From: a virus
Direction: 5' to 3' (one strand)
Virus record (IMG/VR): IMGVR_UViG_3300042546_000342
Coordinates: 1 to 55,264 of that record
DNA length: 55,264 bases
This document shows, piece by piece, positions 7,065 to 17,012 of this stretch; the stretch's first letter is position 1, and each line of letters opens with the position of its first letter. Made by a program: the position numbers and the translations under genes. The notes under the pieces are model-generated. The model saw only the letters and a list, made by a program, of their open reading frames with translations. It was not told where the DNA came from and did not search any database.

Positions 7065-8903
7065 ATGCCAATCACATCCGCCCAATTATCAAGCGCATTA
7101 CGAGTTAAGAAAGAATTTAATTTGGTCAATGGAGATTTAGACTTGACTGATTTAACAAACTTCGCAGGGCTTGGCGTGATTGCGCCAAACACATGGGCTA
7201 CTTTGGTTAAAATTGTTGACCCAACGGGCGCAGTTGTTTATCAAAATGCAGGATTTGACACCGATAATTACAATTCACCTGACTTTGATAATAACACAAA
7301 TACGTTAGCAGAGAGTATCCCGACAGACGTTTTGGGTAACTACATTACGGGAACATATACTATTGACTTAAAATGCGAAGTAATACAAGGTGATGACACT
7401 ATTTATGGTAGCGCAACGACTACTTCTTTTGTATGTGGTTGCACTACGGTGGTAAGTATTGATGTAGATGTGGACTACGCTACGGCAGTCATTACGACAA
7501 CGGACACCACTAATTATGGTGCTTATGTTTCGTTGACAAGAAGCCACACCATTTACCCGCCACCGATTAGCGGACTACCTAGTCAGTCAACTTCTGCGAC
7601 AACCAATGTGTACACAAATATCGTAACAACTACTTGGTCGGTACAGATTGAAAGCACGATTGTAACCTTAAAAGCAAACGACACATATACTACTTGTGAG
7701 GTAAGCGGAAGCAAAGAGTTCTTGGTAGAAGCCGATACATTGTGTAAGACATTGTGTGTATTGAAAACCTATCGTGCCGACTTGTTCAAAAAGTTTGGCA
7801 AGGTGAATACGGCAGAGATGGAACGTGCTTGGAGTTTGGCTATGGACGAATATGTCTTAGCAATACAAGCAACTAGATGTGGTCGCCCACAAAGCGAGGT
7901 GCAAGGGTATATTGACAAGGCTTATGCTATTTTGGGGCTAGACCCTACTTGTGATTGCGGATGTAGCGCAAATGACAACCCAACTCCCGTAGTACCTACT
8001 TCAATTATAAACGGAGAAGATGGCACGGATGGTGTAACACCCGAATTTCAGAACACGGGAACTTGGATACAAGTAAGTTATAATGAGGGAAGCACTTGGG
8101 TGAACTTGTTTAGCTTGGCGAGTGTGACGGGCGCAACAGGCGCAGCAGGGGCTAACGGATTAGATGGGGCAAGTGGAGCAATCGTACTTCATAATGACAT
8201 AACAAATTCAACAACAACTACTAATGCGCTAGAATTACTAGCCAATAAAACATATCAATTACCCGCAGGAACGATAGCCAATAATGGCGACATACTTAAA
8301 ATTCGTGCAAGATTTACCACATCGCCCGAAGTTGGGGTTAATATTAAAGAGTGCTATGTTTACTTAGGCGGTTCTGCTGTATCTATTTTTTCAGCGTTTA
8401 CAAGAAACCAAACTCTTGCAGAAATTGAAATGTATATCACGAGGACAACCCCGACAGGCGGTATGATAGATGGATATTCAACTCTATCTGTTACAAATGC
8501 ACCGCCTTTACTTTGGGTTTCTCCTTATAATCAAGTTCAGAAGTGGAATTTCCCTCTTGAAACAATAGCACCCACTTGGGCGGGCGCACTAGATATTCAA
8601 ATATATGCAGATGATAATGGATACAATCCTATCACTTGTGAATTATTCCAAGTTGAAGTGGTTAAATACGGAACTCAAGTGAGTGCTTCTGCCGCCATAT
8701 TCTACGGTGTACCATTTACGACAACTAATGCGGTTCAAACTTACCCTAACGTAATCGGTAGCTTTGGTAAGACAATTAGAAGGGTTTACTTAGATGGCGA
8801 GTTGCTAGATACTGCTGATTGGACATACGACAACACTACGGATATATTAACCTTTGTATTAGCAATAAGCGGAGCATCAGAAGTACAAATTGATTACCAA
8901 TAA
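7065..8903 (+). CDS. Fibre-like virion protein with short collagen-like segment
   Basis: 612 residues from ATG 7065. N-terminal beta-rich domains with cysteines (CGCTTVV; a CDCGC cluster near residue 305), a helical piece (KTYRADLFKKFGKVNTAEMERAW) and, near residue 360, a short Gly-X-Y run (GATGAAGANGLDGASG) typical of trimeric phage fibres. The C-terminal ~250 residues are beta-rich and more AT-rich in their codons. Likely a head or tail fibre in which the collagen-like segment joins an attachment domain to a distal domain. Host-binding role is inference. Confidence 0.7.
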   Translation: MPITSAQLSSALRVKKEFNLVNGDLDLTDLTNFAGLGVIAPNTWATLVKIVDPTGAVVYQNAGFDTDNYNSPDFDNNTNTLAESIPTDVLGNYITGTYTIDLKCEVIQGDDTIYGSATTTSFVCGCTTVVSIDVDVDYATAVITTTDTTNYGAYVSLTRSHTIYPPPISGLPSQSTSATTNVYTNIVTTTWSVQIESTIVTLKANDTYTTCEVSGSKEFLVEADTLCKTLCVLKTYRADLFKKFGKVNTAEMERAWSLAMDEYVLAIQATRCGRPQSEVQGYIDKAYAILGLDPTCDCGCSANDNPTPVVPTSIINGEDGTDGVTPEFQNTGTWIQVSYNEGSTWVNLFSLASVTGATGAAGANGLDGASGAIVLHNDITNSTTTTNALELLANKTYQLPAGTIANNGDILKIRARFTTSPEVGVNIKECYVYLGGSAVSIFSAFTRNQTLAEIEMYITRTTPTGGMIDGYSTLSVTNAPPLLWVSPYNQVQKWNFPLETIAPTWAGALDIQIYADDNGYNPITCELFQVEVVKYGTQVSASAAIFYGVPFTTTNAVQTYPNVIGSFGKTIRRVYLDGELLDTADWTYDNTTDILTFVLAISGASEVQIDYQ

Positions 8904-8915
8904 AAAACTAAAAAA

Positions 8916-9458
8916 ATGGCAATAGAGCAAAATCAGAATTATCTCCATACGGGGGAAGTTGAGTTTCAAGGAGGGGTTAAAATAGTAAATGGCGCAGAAG
9001 GTGTCGGCAAGGTATTGACATCTGACGCAAGTGGTAATGCTTCTTGGACATCAAGTAGTGCGGGTGTTATACTAAGTGCTACTAGAGTAATTACAAGTGC
9101 AGAGTTATTGCAAATACACACAACGCCAATAGAATTAGTTGCCGCACAAGGAGTTGGTACTGTTTTATGCCCTATTCAAGTTGCTATTTCAATAAACTAT
9201 AATACAACACCATACGCAACAGACACAGCATTAAGATTATTTTGGAACAATAACACAACACTATTGATTTCTTTTGGTGCTACGTTAGATAAAACAGCAG
9301 ATTTTTATTTACAAAGAAGTGTACAGACGACTGCATCGTGGACGGGCGCAAATTTAGCCGAAAATGTAAATCTTGCTATTTCTACGGGAATATCAAATCC
9401 AACAGCAGGTGATAGCGATGTTAAAATTACCATACTATACACAGTAATAACAATATAA
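8916..9458 (+). CDS. Small fibre/decoration-type protein
   Basis: 180 residues. The N-terminus has the fibre-like phrase GKVLTSDASGNASWTSS, seen in many Bacteroidetes surface and phage fibre proteins; the rest is beta-rich (SINYNTTPYATDTALRLFW). It lies 12 bp after the preceding fibre gene and 10 bp before the next, in one operon. Probably a partner fibre or head-decoration subunit. No enzymatic motif is visible. Confidence 0.65.
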   Translation: MAIEQNQNYLHTGEVEFQGGVKIVNGAEGVGKVLTSDASGNASWTSSSAGVILSATRVITSAELLQIHTTPIELVAAQGVGTVLCPIQVAISINYNTTPYATDTALRLFWNNNTTLLISFGATLDKTADFYLQRSVQTTASWTGANLAENVNLAISTGISNPTAGDSDVKITILYTVITI

Positions 9459-9468
9459 AAAAAAGAAA

Positions 9469-10521
9469 ATGAGCAAAGTATTACCGATATATCCAATAAC
9501 TTCACTAGGTGGAACATTCACCTTTGAGTTATCTACCTCCGCAGATGGGTTCTATGTGCAACCCGATGCTAGTCCTACGGTACTATCTGCTAACTTGGTA
9601 TTCAACTTTAGTGGAACGCCTAGCGATAGTCAGCAAGTGGATGTGTATTTCTCAAACATTGATTTAAACGGGAATACGTTTACTATAAATGGCGAAACTA
9701 TAAGCGAAGCAAATGCGTTAAACGGTGCTTTATATAGCTTCTTGTTTATAGACGGTGCTTGGGGGTTATCTGTAACTCAAAACATTTCTTTGCCTAATAT
9801 ATTAGATGGCGATATTCTAATTGACGGCTCAACTCCGATTACTAAACTCGAACCATTGACTTCGGGGCGCATTATAGTCGGTAGTGGCTCAAACGTACCA
9901 ACCGCAGTAGCAGTAACGGGTGACGTTACTATTAGCAACGCAGGGGTAACAGCAATTTCTTCGGGAGTAATTGTTAATGCAGACGTAAACGCAAGTGCCG
10001 CTATTGACAGAAGCAAACTAGCAAACGGAACAGCAAGTCACGTTTTAATTAATAGTGGTGCAGGTGCATTTTCAAGCGAGGCAACCCTTTCGCCCGTGCG
10101 TGGTGGGTTAGGACTAGACGCAAGTGCCGCAACGGGATTTGTAAAAGTGAGTAGCGGTGTAACTTCAATAAGTTCGATTACCGAAACATTGATTGTACCT
10201 GTTAGCTTTGAAACGGGAGAAGTAGGAACTATCTTTGTTGACTTCCCTTACGCTTGTACTATTTCATCGTATCAATTTGTTTGCACAAAAGCGTTAGCGG
10301 GAACAGATGCAGGCACAATTCAATTTGCTGATAATAGTGGAACAAACATGACGGGAGGATTAGCTTCTATCCCCGCTTCAACAGCATTTGGGACTAGAGT
10401 TGGTGCGACAATTACGTCAGGAGGTAGCGTGGCAATAAATGACGACATAAGAATTACCACCGCCAAGACAACGGCAGGGGGCAGAGGGTTTGTTTCAATA
10501 ACTTATACTAGAGTAGGATAA
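9469..10521 (+). CDS. Tail/head fibre-like protein
   Basis: 350 residues, beta-rich and low in charge, with phrases typical of phage fibres: TSGRIIVGSGSNVPTAVAV, GDVTISNAGVTAISSG, and NASAAIDRSKLANGTASH, followed by a VRGGLGLDAS-type linker. These recur in fibres whose shaft is built from short beta repeats. Its stop overlaps the next start (TAATG), indicating translational coupling to the connector-like protein. Likely a structural fibre; target unknown. Confidence 0.7.
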   Translation: MSKVLPIYPITSLGGTFTFELSTSADGFYVQPDASPTVLSANLVFNFSGTPSDSQQVDVYFSNIDLNGNTFTINGETISEANALNGALYSFLFIDGAWGLSVTQNISLPNILDGDILIDGSTPITKLEPLTSGRIIVGSGSNVPTAVAVTGDVTISNAGVTAISSGVIVNADVNASAAIDRSKLANGTASHVLINSGAGAFSSEATLSPVRGGLGLDASAATGFVKVSSGVTSISSITETLIVPVSFETGEVGTIFVDFPYACTISSYQFVCTKALAGTDAGTIQFADNSGTNMTGGLASIPASTAFGTRVGATITSGGSVAINDDIRITTAKTTAGGRGFVSITYTRVG

Positions 10522-11225
10522 TGAATGTAAATGATGTTTATTTGTTAATTTCCTTCCTAAGCGACAAAAGCCAATCTAGGCAGATTAGTTCGGATGAGTT
10601 CAATATCGCTATGTCTAGTGCTAACTTAGAACTGTTTAAGACAAAAGTAGGCATACCCGAAGAATACCAAGTAGGACAAGCAAAGTCTAGGCAAGAGTGG
10701 CAAGTAACGACTAAAATATCGGATGATATGCGTAAGTTTGTTACCGAAGTGGAGATTAATAAAGTAGGTGGTGTGTTTCCTTACCCAACTGATTACGGTG
10801 CGTTCAGTTCATTAAGATATTCAAGAATATTGAACAACGGTTGCGATACGCCCGATGTGAGAACAAGAACAATTGAATTAGTAACAGACGGTGAGTTGTC
10901 CGATAGATTAGACAACACGGTGGTGTACCCCGACTTCGAGTACCCCGTAGGTGCGTGGTACTCGGCAGGGTGGAAAGTGTTTCCAAAAATAATCGAGAAG
11001 ATTGATTTGACTTATCTTCGCATACCCGTAACGCCCGTTAGAGGATACATACTAGACCCTGCAACGGACTTAACAACATACGACCCATTGACAAGTGTTC
11101 AAATAGAATACCCCGAAACGCTACACATTGACTTCACTTATCGTGTGCTAAAATATTTAGCAATTAACATTCGAGAGGAGCTACTATACGAGATGGCTAA
11201 TCAGCGTCAGATAGCAGGTCAATAG
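10521..11225 (+). CDS. Connector / ring-like virion protein
   Basis: 234 residues, mostly helical N- and C-termini flanking a central region with tyrosines and prolines (FPYPTDYGAFSSLRYSR; VQIEYPETLHIDFTYRVLKYLAINIREELL). Proteins of this size and pattern directly before the large tail protein are ring or adaptor proteins in podovirus-like Bacteroidetes phages. Coupled by TAATG to the upstream gene. Assignment is by context, no diagnostic motif. Confidence 0.55.
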   Translation: MNVNDVYLLISFLSDKSQSRQISSDEFNIAMSSANLELFKTKVGIPEEYQVGQAKSRQEWQVTTKISDDMRKFVTEVEINKVGGVFPYPTDYGAFSSLRYSRILNNGCDTPDVRTRTIELVTDGELSDRLDNTVVYPDFEYPVGAWYSAGWKVFPKIIEKIDLTYLRIPVTPVRGYILDPATDLTTYDPLTSVQIEYPETLHIDFTYRVLKYLAINIREELLYEMANQRQIAGQ

Positions 11226-11250
11226 ATAAAACAAACTACACCTAATTTGT

Positions 11251-11258
11251 TATCTTTG
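11251..11258 (+). promoter_or_regulatory. -7 box TATCTTTG, leaderless promoter of the 1620-aa tail gene
   Basis: TATCTTTG, then CAAT, then ATG at 11263. TTTG sits right upstream (TTTGTTATCTTTG). The 4-nt gap implies a leaderless transcript. Confidence 0.65.
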
Positions 11259-11262
11259 CAAT

Positions 11263-14200
11263 ATGCAAGAAAAATTAATCAACGATTTAGTTGGGGGCAT
11301 GGATTTAGACCAATCCGATGTGCGTGTGGCGAGTACCGATTGGAGAACCGCCTTGAACATTGTGAGTGGCGTGGCGTACACGGGTCAACAGAATGTGATT
11401 ACTTCTGTTAAGGGTAACACACTTGAGCCTTACACATTACCGACCAATAGCACAAAAGTAGTTGGAGCGTATGCGGACATTCAAGAAAATACTGTTATTT
11501 ATTTTTTGCACGATTTAACGGGTAGTGGCAAAGACCAAATACTAAGATACGACAAAGACGCATCAAATAAAATTAGTTTGATTGTGGAATACGATTTTGG
11601 TTGGAACGCAGACACCGAGATTAAAGGGGTTACATTGCAGAGCAATAGGTTGCTGTATTGGAACGACCCCAAACCTAGAAAGATAAACATTGAGAAAGCA
11701 CCGATAGCGAACAAGAAAAAAGAGTGGGAAATAGTAATAGCGAAATCCGTAACGGGCGATGACCTTGTGGATTTCAATGTGTACTCGATGAACGGCACGT
11801 TGCTCACCACTAAGCTATTTTTCTTAGACAATGAAGGTGTCGGGGCGAAATTAGAACAACTAGCTGACTTCATCAACGCAGAACTAAGTCAATACTTTGA
11901 AGCCGAATATTGCGACTGCAAGATTACTTTAACCGAGAAGCAAGTAAACCTAGTCTATCCGACTATTGATAACTTTCCTTACTACTTTATTGTACCGACT
12001 AATTGGTACGGCAACGTGCTGACGGATAGAATATTTGACAGAGCGAAATGGCAACCGCCATTAGAGCCATTGGTTGAATTTGCGAAAGACCCAAGTATAT
12101 TGTACAATCGAGTATCGGAAAAGGTGTTTCAATTCCGATTGCAATATTGGTATGACGACAACGAAGGAAGCGACCTCGCACTAGGGTCAATTAGTACCAT
12201 TCCTATTAACAATATGCTGTGCGGTTCGGGAGTGAACGATGCGTATAATTGTATTCAGTTGACCATACCCGATACCTCTTTAGTAACACCTAGTTCAATG
12301 TCCATTATCAAACAAGTACGGATATTGGTGCGTGAGGGCAACGAGGGGATATGGAGAATAGTTGAAAATCTCGACTACTGCCAATGGGTAGATTTAGTTG
12401 ACGGAAATATTACGGCTACCTACACATTCTACAACGACATAGCCACAACTGCTATTGATGATGCAACGGTTAATAAGCCTTACGATGACGTTCCGCTAGA
12501 GTGCGGTGATGGTTTGGTGATTAAAAACCGTGCGGTGCTATCAAATGTCACAAAGGGGTACGACACGCCCGACTGCTTGGAGGTAACGGTTGAACAAGAT
12601 TTTGAGGAAGTAGCTAATTTTGGGTATGACATAACTTTAAATATAAGTATATACTCTCCATATTTGGATTTGAACACACCATCAAATTGGTCTAAGTTTG
12701 GGGAAGCACCTAAATCACTACTTAAAAGAGGATTAGTTGCTATTGATACAACAAGAGAAAATCCCGAAATATACTATGGAGGGCAACAATTAAATGTAGG
12801 TCAGGGTTCATTTCACGTTAGGGCAGGTATGGAAGATGTGTATGACCAAAGATTAGGCGAAGGAGGTTTTGTTGCTTATTTGGCAGGAACGGAAAGATTT
12901 GCAATATCTCAACAACCTACTACAATAAATGGCGTTCCTCATAATCTTCCAACAGCGCAAAGCGGAGCGATAGTAACAACATTATCTACACAAACTCAAA
13001 TAGGTCAATTCTTATTGGCAGGAACGGGGGGGAATACTCCATTTGGATATAATGAAATATCAAGTTCGGTTACTTTTAAAAATGTTCCTAATGGTACATA
13101 TTTAATAAGACTTGCCTCAAATTGGTGTTCTTATGGCGATAAGTTAGACAAAGGGCAAATATATGACTTGTATAATGGTACTGCATATCAGAAAACATCT
13201 ATGCCTTTGCTTGGCGTAATACCGTTTGATACTACATCAAATTCATTTAAGCCTTTTCAGCCATACAAAGAATTGAAAGTAACGGTAAATAATGGCAACG
13301 TATATGCAGGCGAAATAGTAGTTTGTGATTTAGCTGACAGATACGATGGTTTATCAAAAAGTCATGGAGTAGGATATTTATATGACAACGAGGGGGAAAT
13401 AGGCATTGATGAAATTAAATTAGGAGTACCTGTTGAGCAATCCGTTGTTGAAGTATCGGTTGGCGCATGGTTCTCTTTCAATAGCCTTTATTATTTAAAA
13501 CAATCTGTTCCATTAACCCCCGAAGGCAAAATAAGCGATGATGGGAAATCCTATCTTTCCTTAACAGACCATAACGGGTTCTTTTGGTATTGCAGGATAG
13601 ATGGATATGGCGTAGATAGCAATAAAGGAGTTGTTTTAATAAGTGCAGGTGGAACAACATCGAGATTTAGATATTTGACATCTCCATTTTATAGTGGAAG
13701 TATAAATGATTTGTTGTTTGGAAATATAAGTGGAGTTTCAATTCCTTATAGTCCTTACGCAACACAATTCGCTTCCATAGGTGGATATAGTTCAATTTTT
13801 GCAAATAACGACCCTGATAAAGTTGAACAATGGATTGCCCCGACTGCCCTTGCAACATCAAGAGCTGAAAATGCAACATTTATAAAAGGAAGAATTGTTG
13901 AACAAACAACAGGAGAGGGAGTAGTTGGAATTAACGTATGTATGGAATGGGGTCAAACCGTAAAAACAGATGTTAATGGTCAATTTACATTGCGAACTTT
14001 TGGCACTACTTACAAAAATGGATTGTTAGCACCATACCAACAAAGATTTGGCGACTTAGTCTTTATGTCAAATTTTTGCGGAATAGAATATGTGAATGGA
14101 TATACTCTTTATATTGATGTTCAACCAATAGGCGCAAATGCAGGAACAATACCGCCACCATATTCAATAACTGCTATCTATGATATTGGCGATTATTTAG

Positions 14201-16125
14201 CAAATGAAACAAAAGCAACACTTGGAAAAGCCCGAAAACGTGGCGGTTCATACCTATTAGGCGGACGCTTCTACGATGAACACGGAAGATTTTGTTCGGT
14301 GGTACAAGCGTCAGAAGTTTACATACCGTTTATCACAGAAGATTTAAATACTTATTTCCCCGACAAGTACACTGACCCTAACACATACAAATACGGGCGA
14401 CCTACTATCACGGCTACCATTACAACACCACCGCCAAGTTGGGCTAAGTATTTTAGGTTTATGTGGACAAAGAACTTGTATCAAGGCAAGTACCTACAAT
14501 GGTGCGCCAATGAGGTTAAGTACATCACAAGCTACGACAACGACCTAGATACATTCATTGAAACAACTTATCAGAATGGCGATGCCACAATGATAATGAT
14601 TAACATAAGCAACATAGCTACATACGCTAGGCAAAATAACAGCAGTCAAGTGGGTTATGCGTATGAAGATGGCGACAGACTAAGACTGATAGCTGACAGA
14701 GATATTAACTACTTCAACGGACTATTCGACACCGAAGTATTGAGTTATAGAACGGGCGGGTGGTTACTCATTCAAAACAGAGTAAGCCTAAGCGAGATTA
14801 AGTCGGGAACATTCTTCGAGGTGTACAACAACCGCCCCGTAACAGAGGATAAGTTGTTCTTTGAGTGTGGTCAACCGATTAAGATAATCAACGGTGCGTA
14901 TGAAAACAACACCGTAGTGTTTGATAGTGGCGACACATATTGGAGAGGTCGTTCTATTCCTGTGCTAGATGATACCACTAACTTTTCGGCTATCTACCCA
15001 TTGGTAGTTGAGGACAGAAGTATAAGTGATTTCTTTGCAAGTGAGGACGAGGACATCGGGCGAGTAGGGGTAATAGATGAAACATTCAAGCAAATCCACT
15101 ACCCTACAATGATGCAACACTCTAACATATTTATAGAGGGAAGTGCTGTGAATGGGTTATCAAGTTTTGAAACATCAAACTTCAAGATACTAAACGTAAA
15201 CTTTGGAGCGATAACAAGATTAGTCTATGTCGGTAATACTCTTATATCTGTTCACACGAACAAAGTTGTGGCTAATTATATCGAACTACGTTCACTCTCG
15301 GACGCAAACCAAACGGACGGGTTATTGGCAATCTCTGATGCGTACTTTGGGAACGATAGACCTATGCAGTCCGAATACGGGTCGGACAAATACAATTCCA
15401 TTGCGTCATATCAAGGGTTCGTGTACGGACTTGACACCGCCAAAGGGGTAGTATGGAGATACGATAACAACGGTATTGATGCGATTAGTGATAAGTTAGT
15501 AAGGTCTTATATTCGTCAGTTGTGCGCTGACGGGGTAAGTCGGGCGGTAGGGGTATTTGACCCTTACTTTAGAATGTACTTCTTGACCACTACTAATTCT
15601 GATGGTGAAAAATCCACGATAGGATGGGACGAGGACAAGAACAGATGGTCGAGTTTCTATTCATTCACCCCCGAAATGTACTCATACATTCAACGTGATT
15701 TAGTGAGTTTCAAAGACGGACAACTTTGGCTTCACAATACCAACACTCTGTACAACAATTTCTACGGAGTGCAGTACAGAAGCGAGATTACACCGATAGT
15801 CTGCAAGATTGGCGACAAGCAAACATTCCACGCTATATCATTCTATGGAATACAAGGCGACCCACTAAAGAGCGAATGGGAGATTGAGCAAATCACCAAT
15901 AGATACGGTCAGCAGTCGAGGCTTAAAAAAGCTCACTTTAGATTGAAGGAGAACCTTTGGGCGGCTTCGTTCCTACGGGACACTACCGACACTACGGTTA
16001 CTAACCCGATAGTCAACGGGCGCAATCTAAGGGGAGAAGAATTAGTATTAAAGTTTGTTAATTCTAGCCCACTATTTGCGTCAATTCAAACAATATTCAC
16101 TACTATTGTGAAGTCGTTTAGATAA
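11263..16125 (+). CDS. Large tail (muzzle/nozzle-like) protein, 1620 aa
   Basis: The N-terminus (LINDLVGGMDLDQSDVRV, then WRTALNI and QNVITSVKGN) and repeated beta-blades such as TVIYFLHD resemble the P22 gp10/crAss-like muzzle proteins that close the end of the short tail. A central part (about residues 450-985) differs: its DNA is more AT-rich, and it includes a carboxypeptidase-regulatory-like beta-sandwich (KGRIVEQTTGEGVVGINVC..., about 880-925). The C-terminal third returns to the propeller-like pattern (GFVYGLDTAKGVVWRYDNNG) found in this class. Probably the tail tip, with an exchangeable exposed insert. Preceded by a leaderless-type promoter. Confidence 0.65.
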   Translation: MQEKLINDLVGGMDLDQSDVRVASTDWRTALNIVSGVAYTGQQNVITSVKGNTLEPYTLPTNSTKVVGAYADIQENTVIYFLHDLTGSGKDQILRYDKDASNKISLIVEYDFGWNADTEIKGVTLQSNRLLYWNDPKPRKINIEKAPIANKKKEWEIVIAKSVTGDDLVDFNVYSMNGTLLTTKLFFLDNEGVGAKLEQLADFINAELSQYFEAEYCDCKITLTEKQVNLVYPTIDNFPYYFIVPTNWYGNVLTDRIFDRAKWQPPLEPLVEFAKDPSILYNRVSEKVFQFRLQYWYDDNEGSDLALGSISTIPINNMLCGSGVNDAYNCIQLTIPDTSLVTPSSMSIIKQVRILVREGNEGIWRIVENLDYCQWVDLVDGNITATYTFYNDIATTAIDDATVNKPYDDVPLECGDGLVIKNRAVLSNVTKGYDTPDCLEVTVEQDFEEVANFGYDITLNISIYSPYLDLNTPSNWSKFGEAPKSLLKRGLVAIDTTRENPEIYYGGQQLNVGQGSFHVRAGMEDVYDQRLGEGGFVAYLAGTERFAISQQPTTINGVPHNLPTAQSGAIVTTLSTQTQIGQFLLAGTGGNTPFGYNEISSSVTFKNVPNGTYLIRLASNWCSYGDKLDKGQIYDLYNGTAYQKTSMPLLGVIPFDTTSNSFKPFQPYKELKVTVNNGNVYAGEIVVCDLADRYDGLSKSHGVGYLYDNEGEIGIDEIKLGVPVEQSVVEVSVGAWFSFNSLYYLKQSVPLTPEGKISDDGKSYLSLTDHNGFFWYCRIDGYGVDSNKGVVLISAGGTTSRFRYLTSPFYSGSINDLLFGNISGVSIPYSPYATQFASIGGYSSIFANNDPDKVEQWIAPTALATSRAENATFIKGRIVEQTTGEGVVGINVCMEWGQTVKTDVNGQFTLRTFGTTYKNGLLAPYQQRFGDLVFMSNFCGIEYVNGYTLYIDVQPIGANAGTIPPPYSITAIYDIGDYLANETKATLGKARKRGGSYLLGGRFYDEHGRFCSVVQASEVYIPFITEDLNTYFPDKYTDPNTYKYGRPTITATITTPPPSWAKYFRFMWTKNLYQGKYLQWCANEVKYITSYDNDLDTFIETTYQNGDATMIMINISNIATYARQNNSSQVGYAYEDGDRLRLIADRDINYFNGLFDTEVLSYRTGGWLLIQNRVSLSEIKSGTFFEVYNNRPVTEDKLFFECGQPIKIINGAYENNTVVFDSGDTYWRGRSIPVLDDTTNFSAIYPLVVEDRSISDFFASEDEDIGRVGVIDETFKQIHYPTMMQHSNIFIEGSAVNGLSSFETSNFKILNVNFGAITRLVYVGNTLISVHTNKVVANYIELRSLSDANQTDGLLAISDAYFGNDRPMQSEYGSDKYNSIASYQGFVYGLDTAKGVVWRYDNNGIDAISDKLVRSYIRQLCADGVSRAVGVFDPYFRMYFLTTTNSDGEKSTIGWDEDKNRWSSFYSFTPEMYSYIQRDLVSFKDGQLWLHNTNTLYNNFYGVQYRSEITPIVCKIGDKQTFHAISFYGIQGDPLKSEWEIEQITNRYGQQSRLKKAHFRLKENLWAASFLRDTTDTTVTNPIVNGRNLRGEELVLKFVNSSPLFASIQTIFTTIVKSFR

Positions 16126-16131
16126 TTTTAT

Positions 16132-16139
16132 TACATTTG
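16132..16139 (+). promoter_or_regulatory. -7 box TACATTTG before small basic genes
   Basis: TAnnTTTG match 7 bp past the tail gene stop and 28 bp before the ATG at 16168; A-rich leader. Confidence 0.6.
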
Positions 16140-16167
16140 CTTATACAAAACATTAAAATAAAAAATT

Positions 16168-16326
16168 ATGAAAGAAATGATAAAACGAAAAGACGGTAGT
16201 GTATCTCAAAGAGGTCTTTATGACAACATTAGAGAAAAGGCTAAACAAAATATTAAGACAGGAGCAAAGCCTAACAAGCCTACAAAAGAAATGAAAAAGC
16301 AAGAAAAAAAAATTAAATCAAAATAA
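16168..16326 (+). CDS. Small basic protein (52 aa)
   Basis: 52 residues, very lysine-rich (MKEMIKRKDGSVSQRG... ending EKKIKSK), with its own promoter. No family recognised. Next to another small basic protein, so a nucleic-acid-binding or virion DNA-condensing role is possible. A run of nine A lies near its 3' end. Confidence 0.6.
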   Translation: MKEMIKRKDGSVSQRGLYDNIREKAKQNIKTGAKPNKPTKEMKKQEKKIKSK

Positions 16327-16328
16327 CT

Positions 16329-16568
16329 ATGGCTAAAAATGTAAATTTAAGCGTAGGCAGAGGTGAGAAATTACCTGTATCTAAAGGGGCGGGACTAACT
16401 GCTAAAGGTCGTGAAAAATATAATAGAGAAACAGGTTCTAACCTTAAACCACCTGCACCAAAACCTAAGACCGAAGCCGACAAAGCTAGAAAGAAATCTT
16501 TTTGTGCAAGAAGCGAAGGGTGGACAGGAGAAAGAGGCAAAGCGGCTCGCAAAAGATGGGATTGTTAG
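16329..16568 (+). CDS. Conserved small basic phage protein (DUF6321-like)
   Basis: 79 residues, beginning MAKNVNLSVGRGEKLPVSKG and ending KSFCARSEGW...KAARKRWDC. This pattern (SVGRGEKLPVSKGAGLT, GREKYN, KRSFCAR, RW[DK]C) is a recurrent small phage and metagenome family which I recall as DUF6321; function unknown. The conserved cysteines near the end may bind metal. Two bases after the preceding gene, so co-transcribed. Confidence 0.75.
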   Translation: MAKNVNLSVGRGEKLPVSKGAGLTAKGREKYNRETGSNLKPPAPKPKTEADKARKKSFCARSEGWTGERGKAARKRWDC

Positions 16569-16725
16569 TTATATTGTTTAGCTAAAAAATCTTCTAATAA
16601 ATAAGGCTCAACGCTTCATTGATATGTAATTAGAAATTATGTAAGTTACAATCATATAAAAGAAGCAATATGTATGAAATATAATTCACAAATTATTTAT
16701 TAACTTAAATTATAAAAAATAATGT
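16569..16725. other. AT-rich intergenic stretch
   Basis: 157 bp without a credible gene. Its last part carries AACTTAAATTATAAAAAAT, the same leader sequence as at the scaffold and 317-aa genes, but no clear TAnnTTTG box was found. Confidence 0.5.
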
Positions 16726-16974
16726 ATGAATACTCCTACAACAGAAAAGCCTAAAAAGCTAGTTAATCTTCGTGCGTATATGTACGAAACCTATCAGCAA
16801 GTAACCAAAGAAGGTGCTAAGTATTTCATCGTGTGGCAAGTAGTTTACGAGGACGGGGTGCTAAAGGGATACGAACTACTTAGGCTATTCAAAGACCAAC
16901 AATTTAAGTTTGTAGAAGCAGAAACTTTTGATAGACTACTTACAAGTGGAGTTATCAGAAAATGGGATGTATAG
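16726..16974 (+). CDS. Uncharacterised protein (82 aa)
   Basis: 82 residues (MNTPTTEKPKKLVNLRAYMY...). Mixed alpha/beta pattern, no recognised domain. Start chosen at 16726, since the ATG at 16722 opens only a short frame. It sits between small basic proteins and the lysis cassette. Confidence 0.6.
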   Translation: MNTPTTEKPKKLVNLRAYMYETYQQVTKEGAKYFIVWQVVYEDGVLKGYELLRLFKDQQFKFVEAETFDRLLTSGVIRKWDV

Positions 16975-17000
16975 TCTTTTGTACATAATTTGAAATTAGT

Positions 17001-17008
17001 TATATTTG
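17001..17008 (+). promoter_or_regulatory. Promoter of the lysis cassette (leaderless type)
   Basis: -33 TTTG at 16978-16981 and -7 TATATTTG at 17001-17008 with a 19-bp spacer, the classical Bacteroidetes arrangement. TGGT then ATG follow, so the holin message appears leaderless. Confidence 0.75.
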
Positions 17009-17012
17009 TGGT

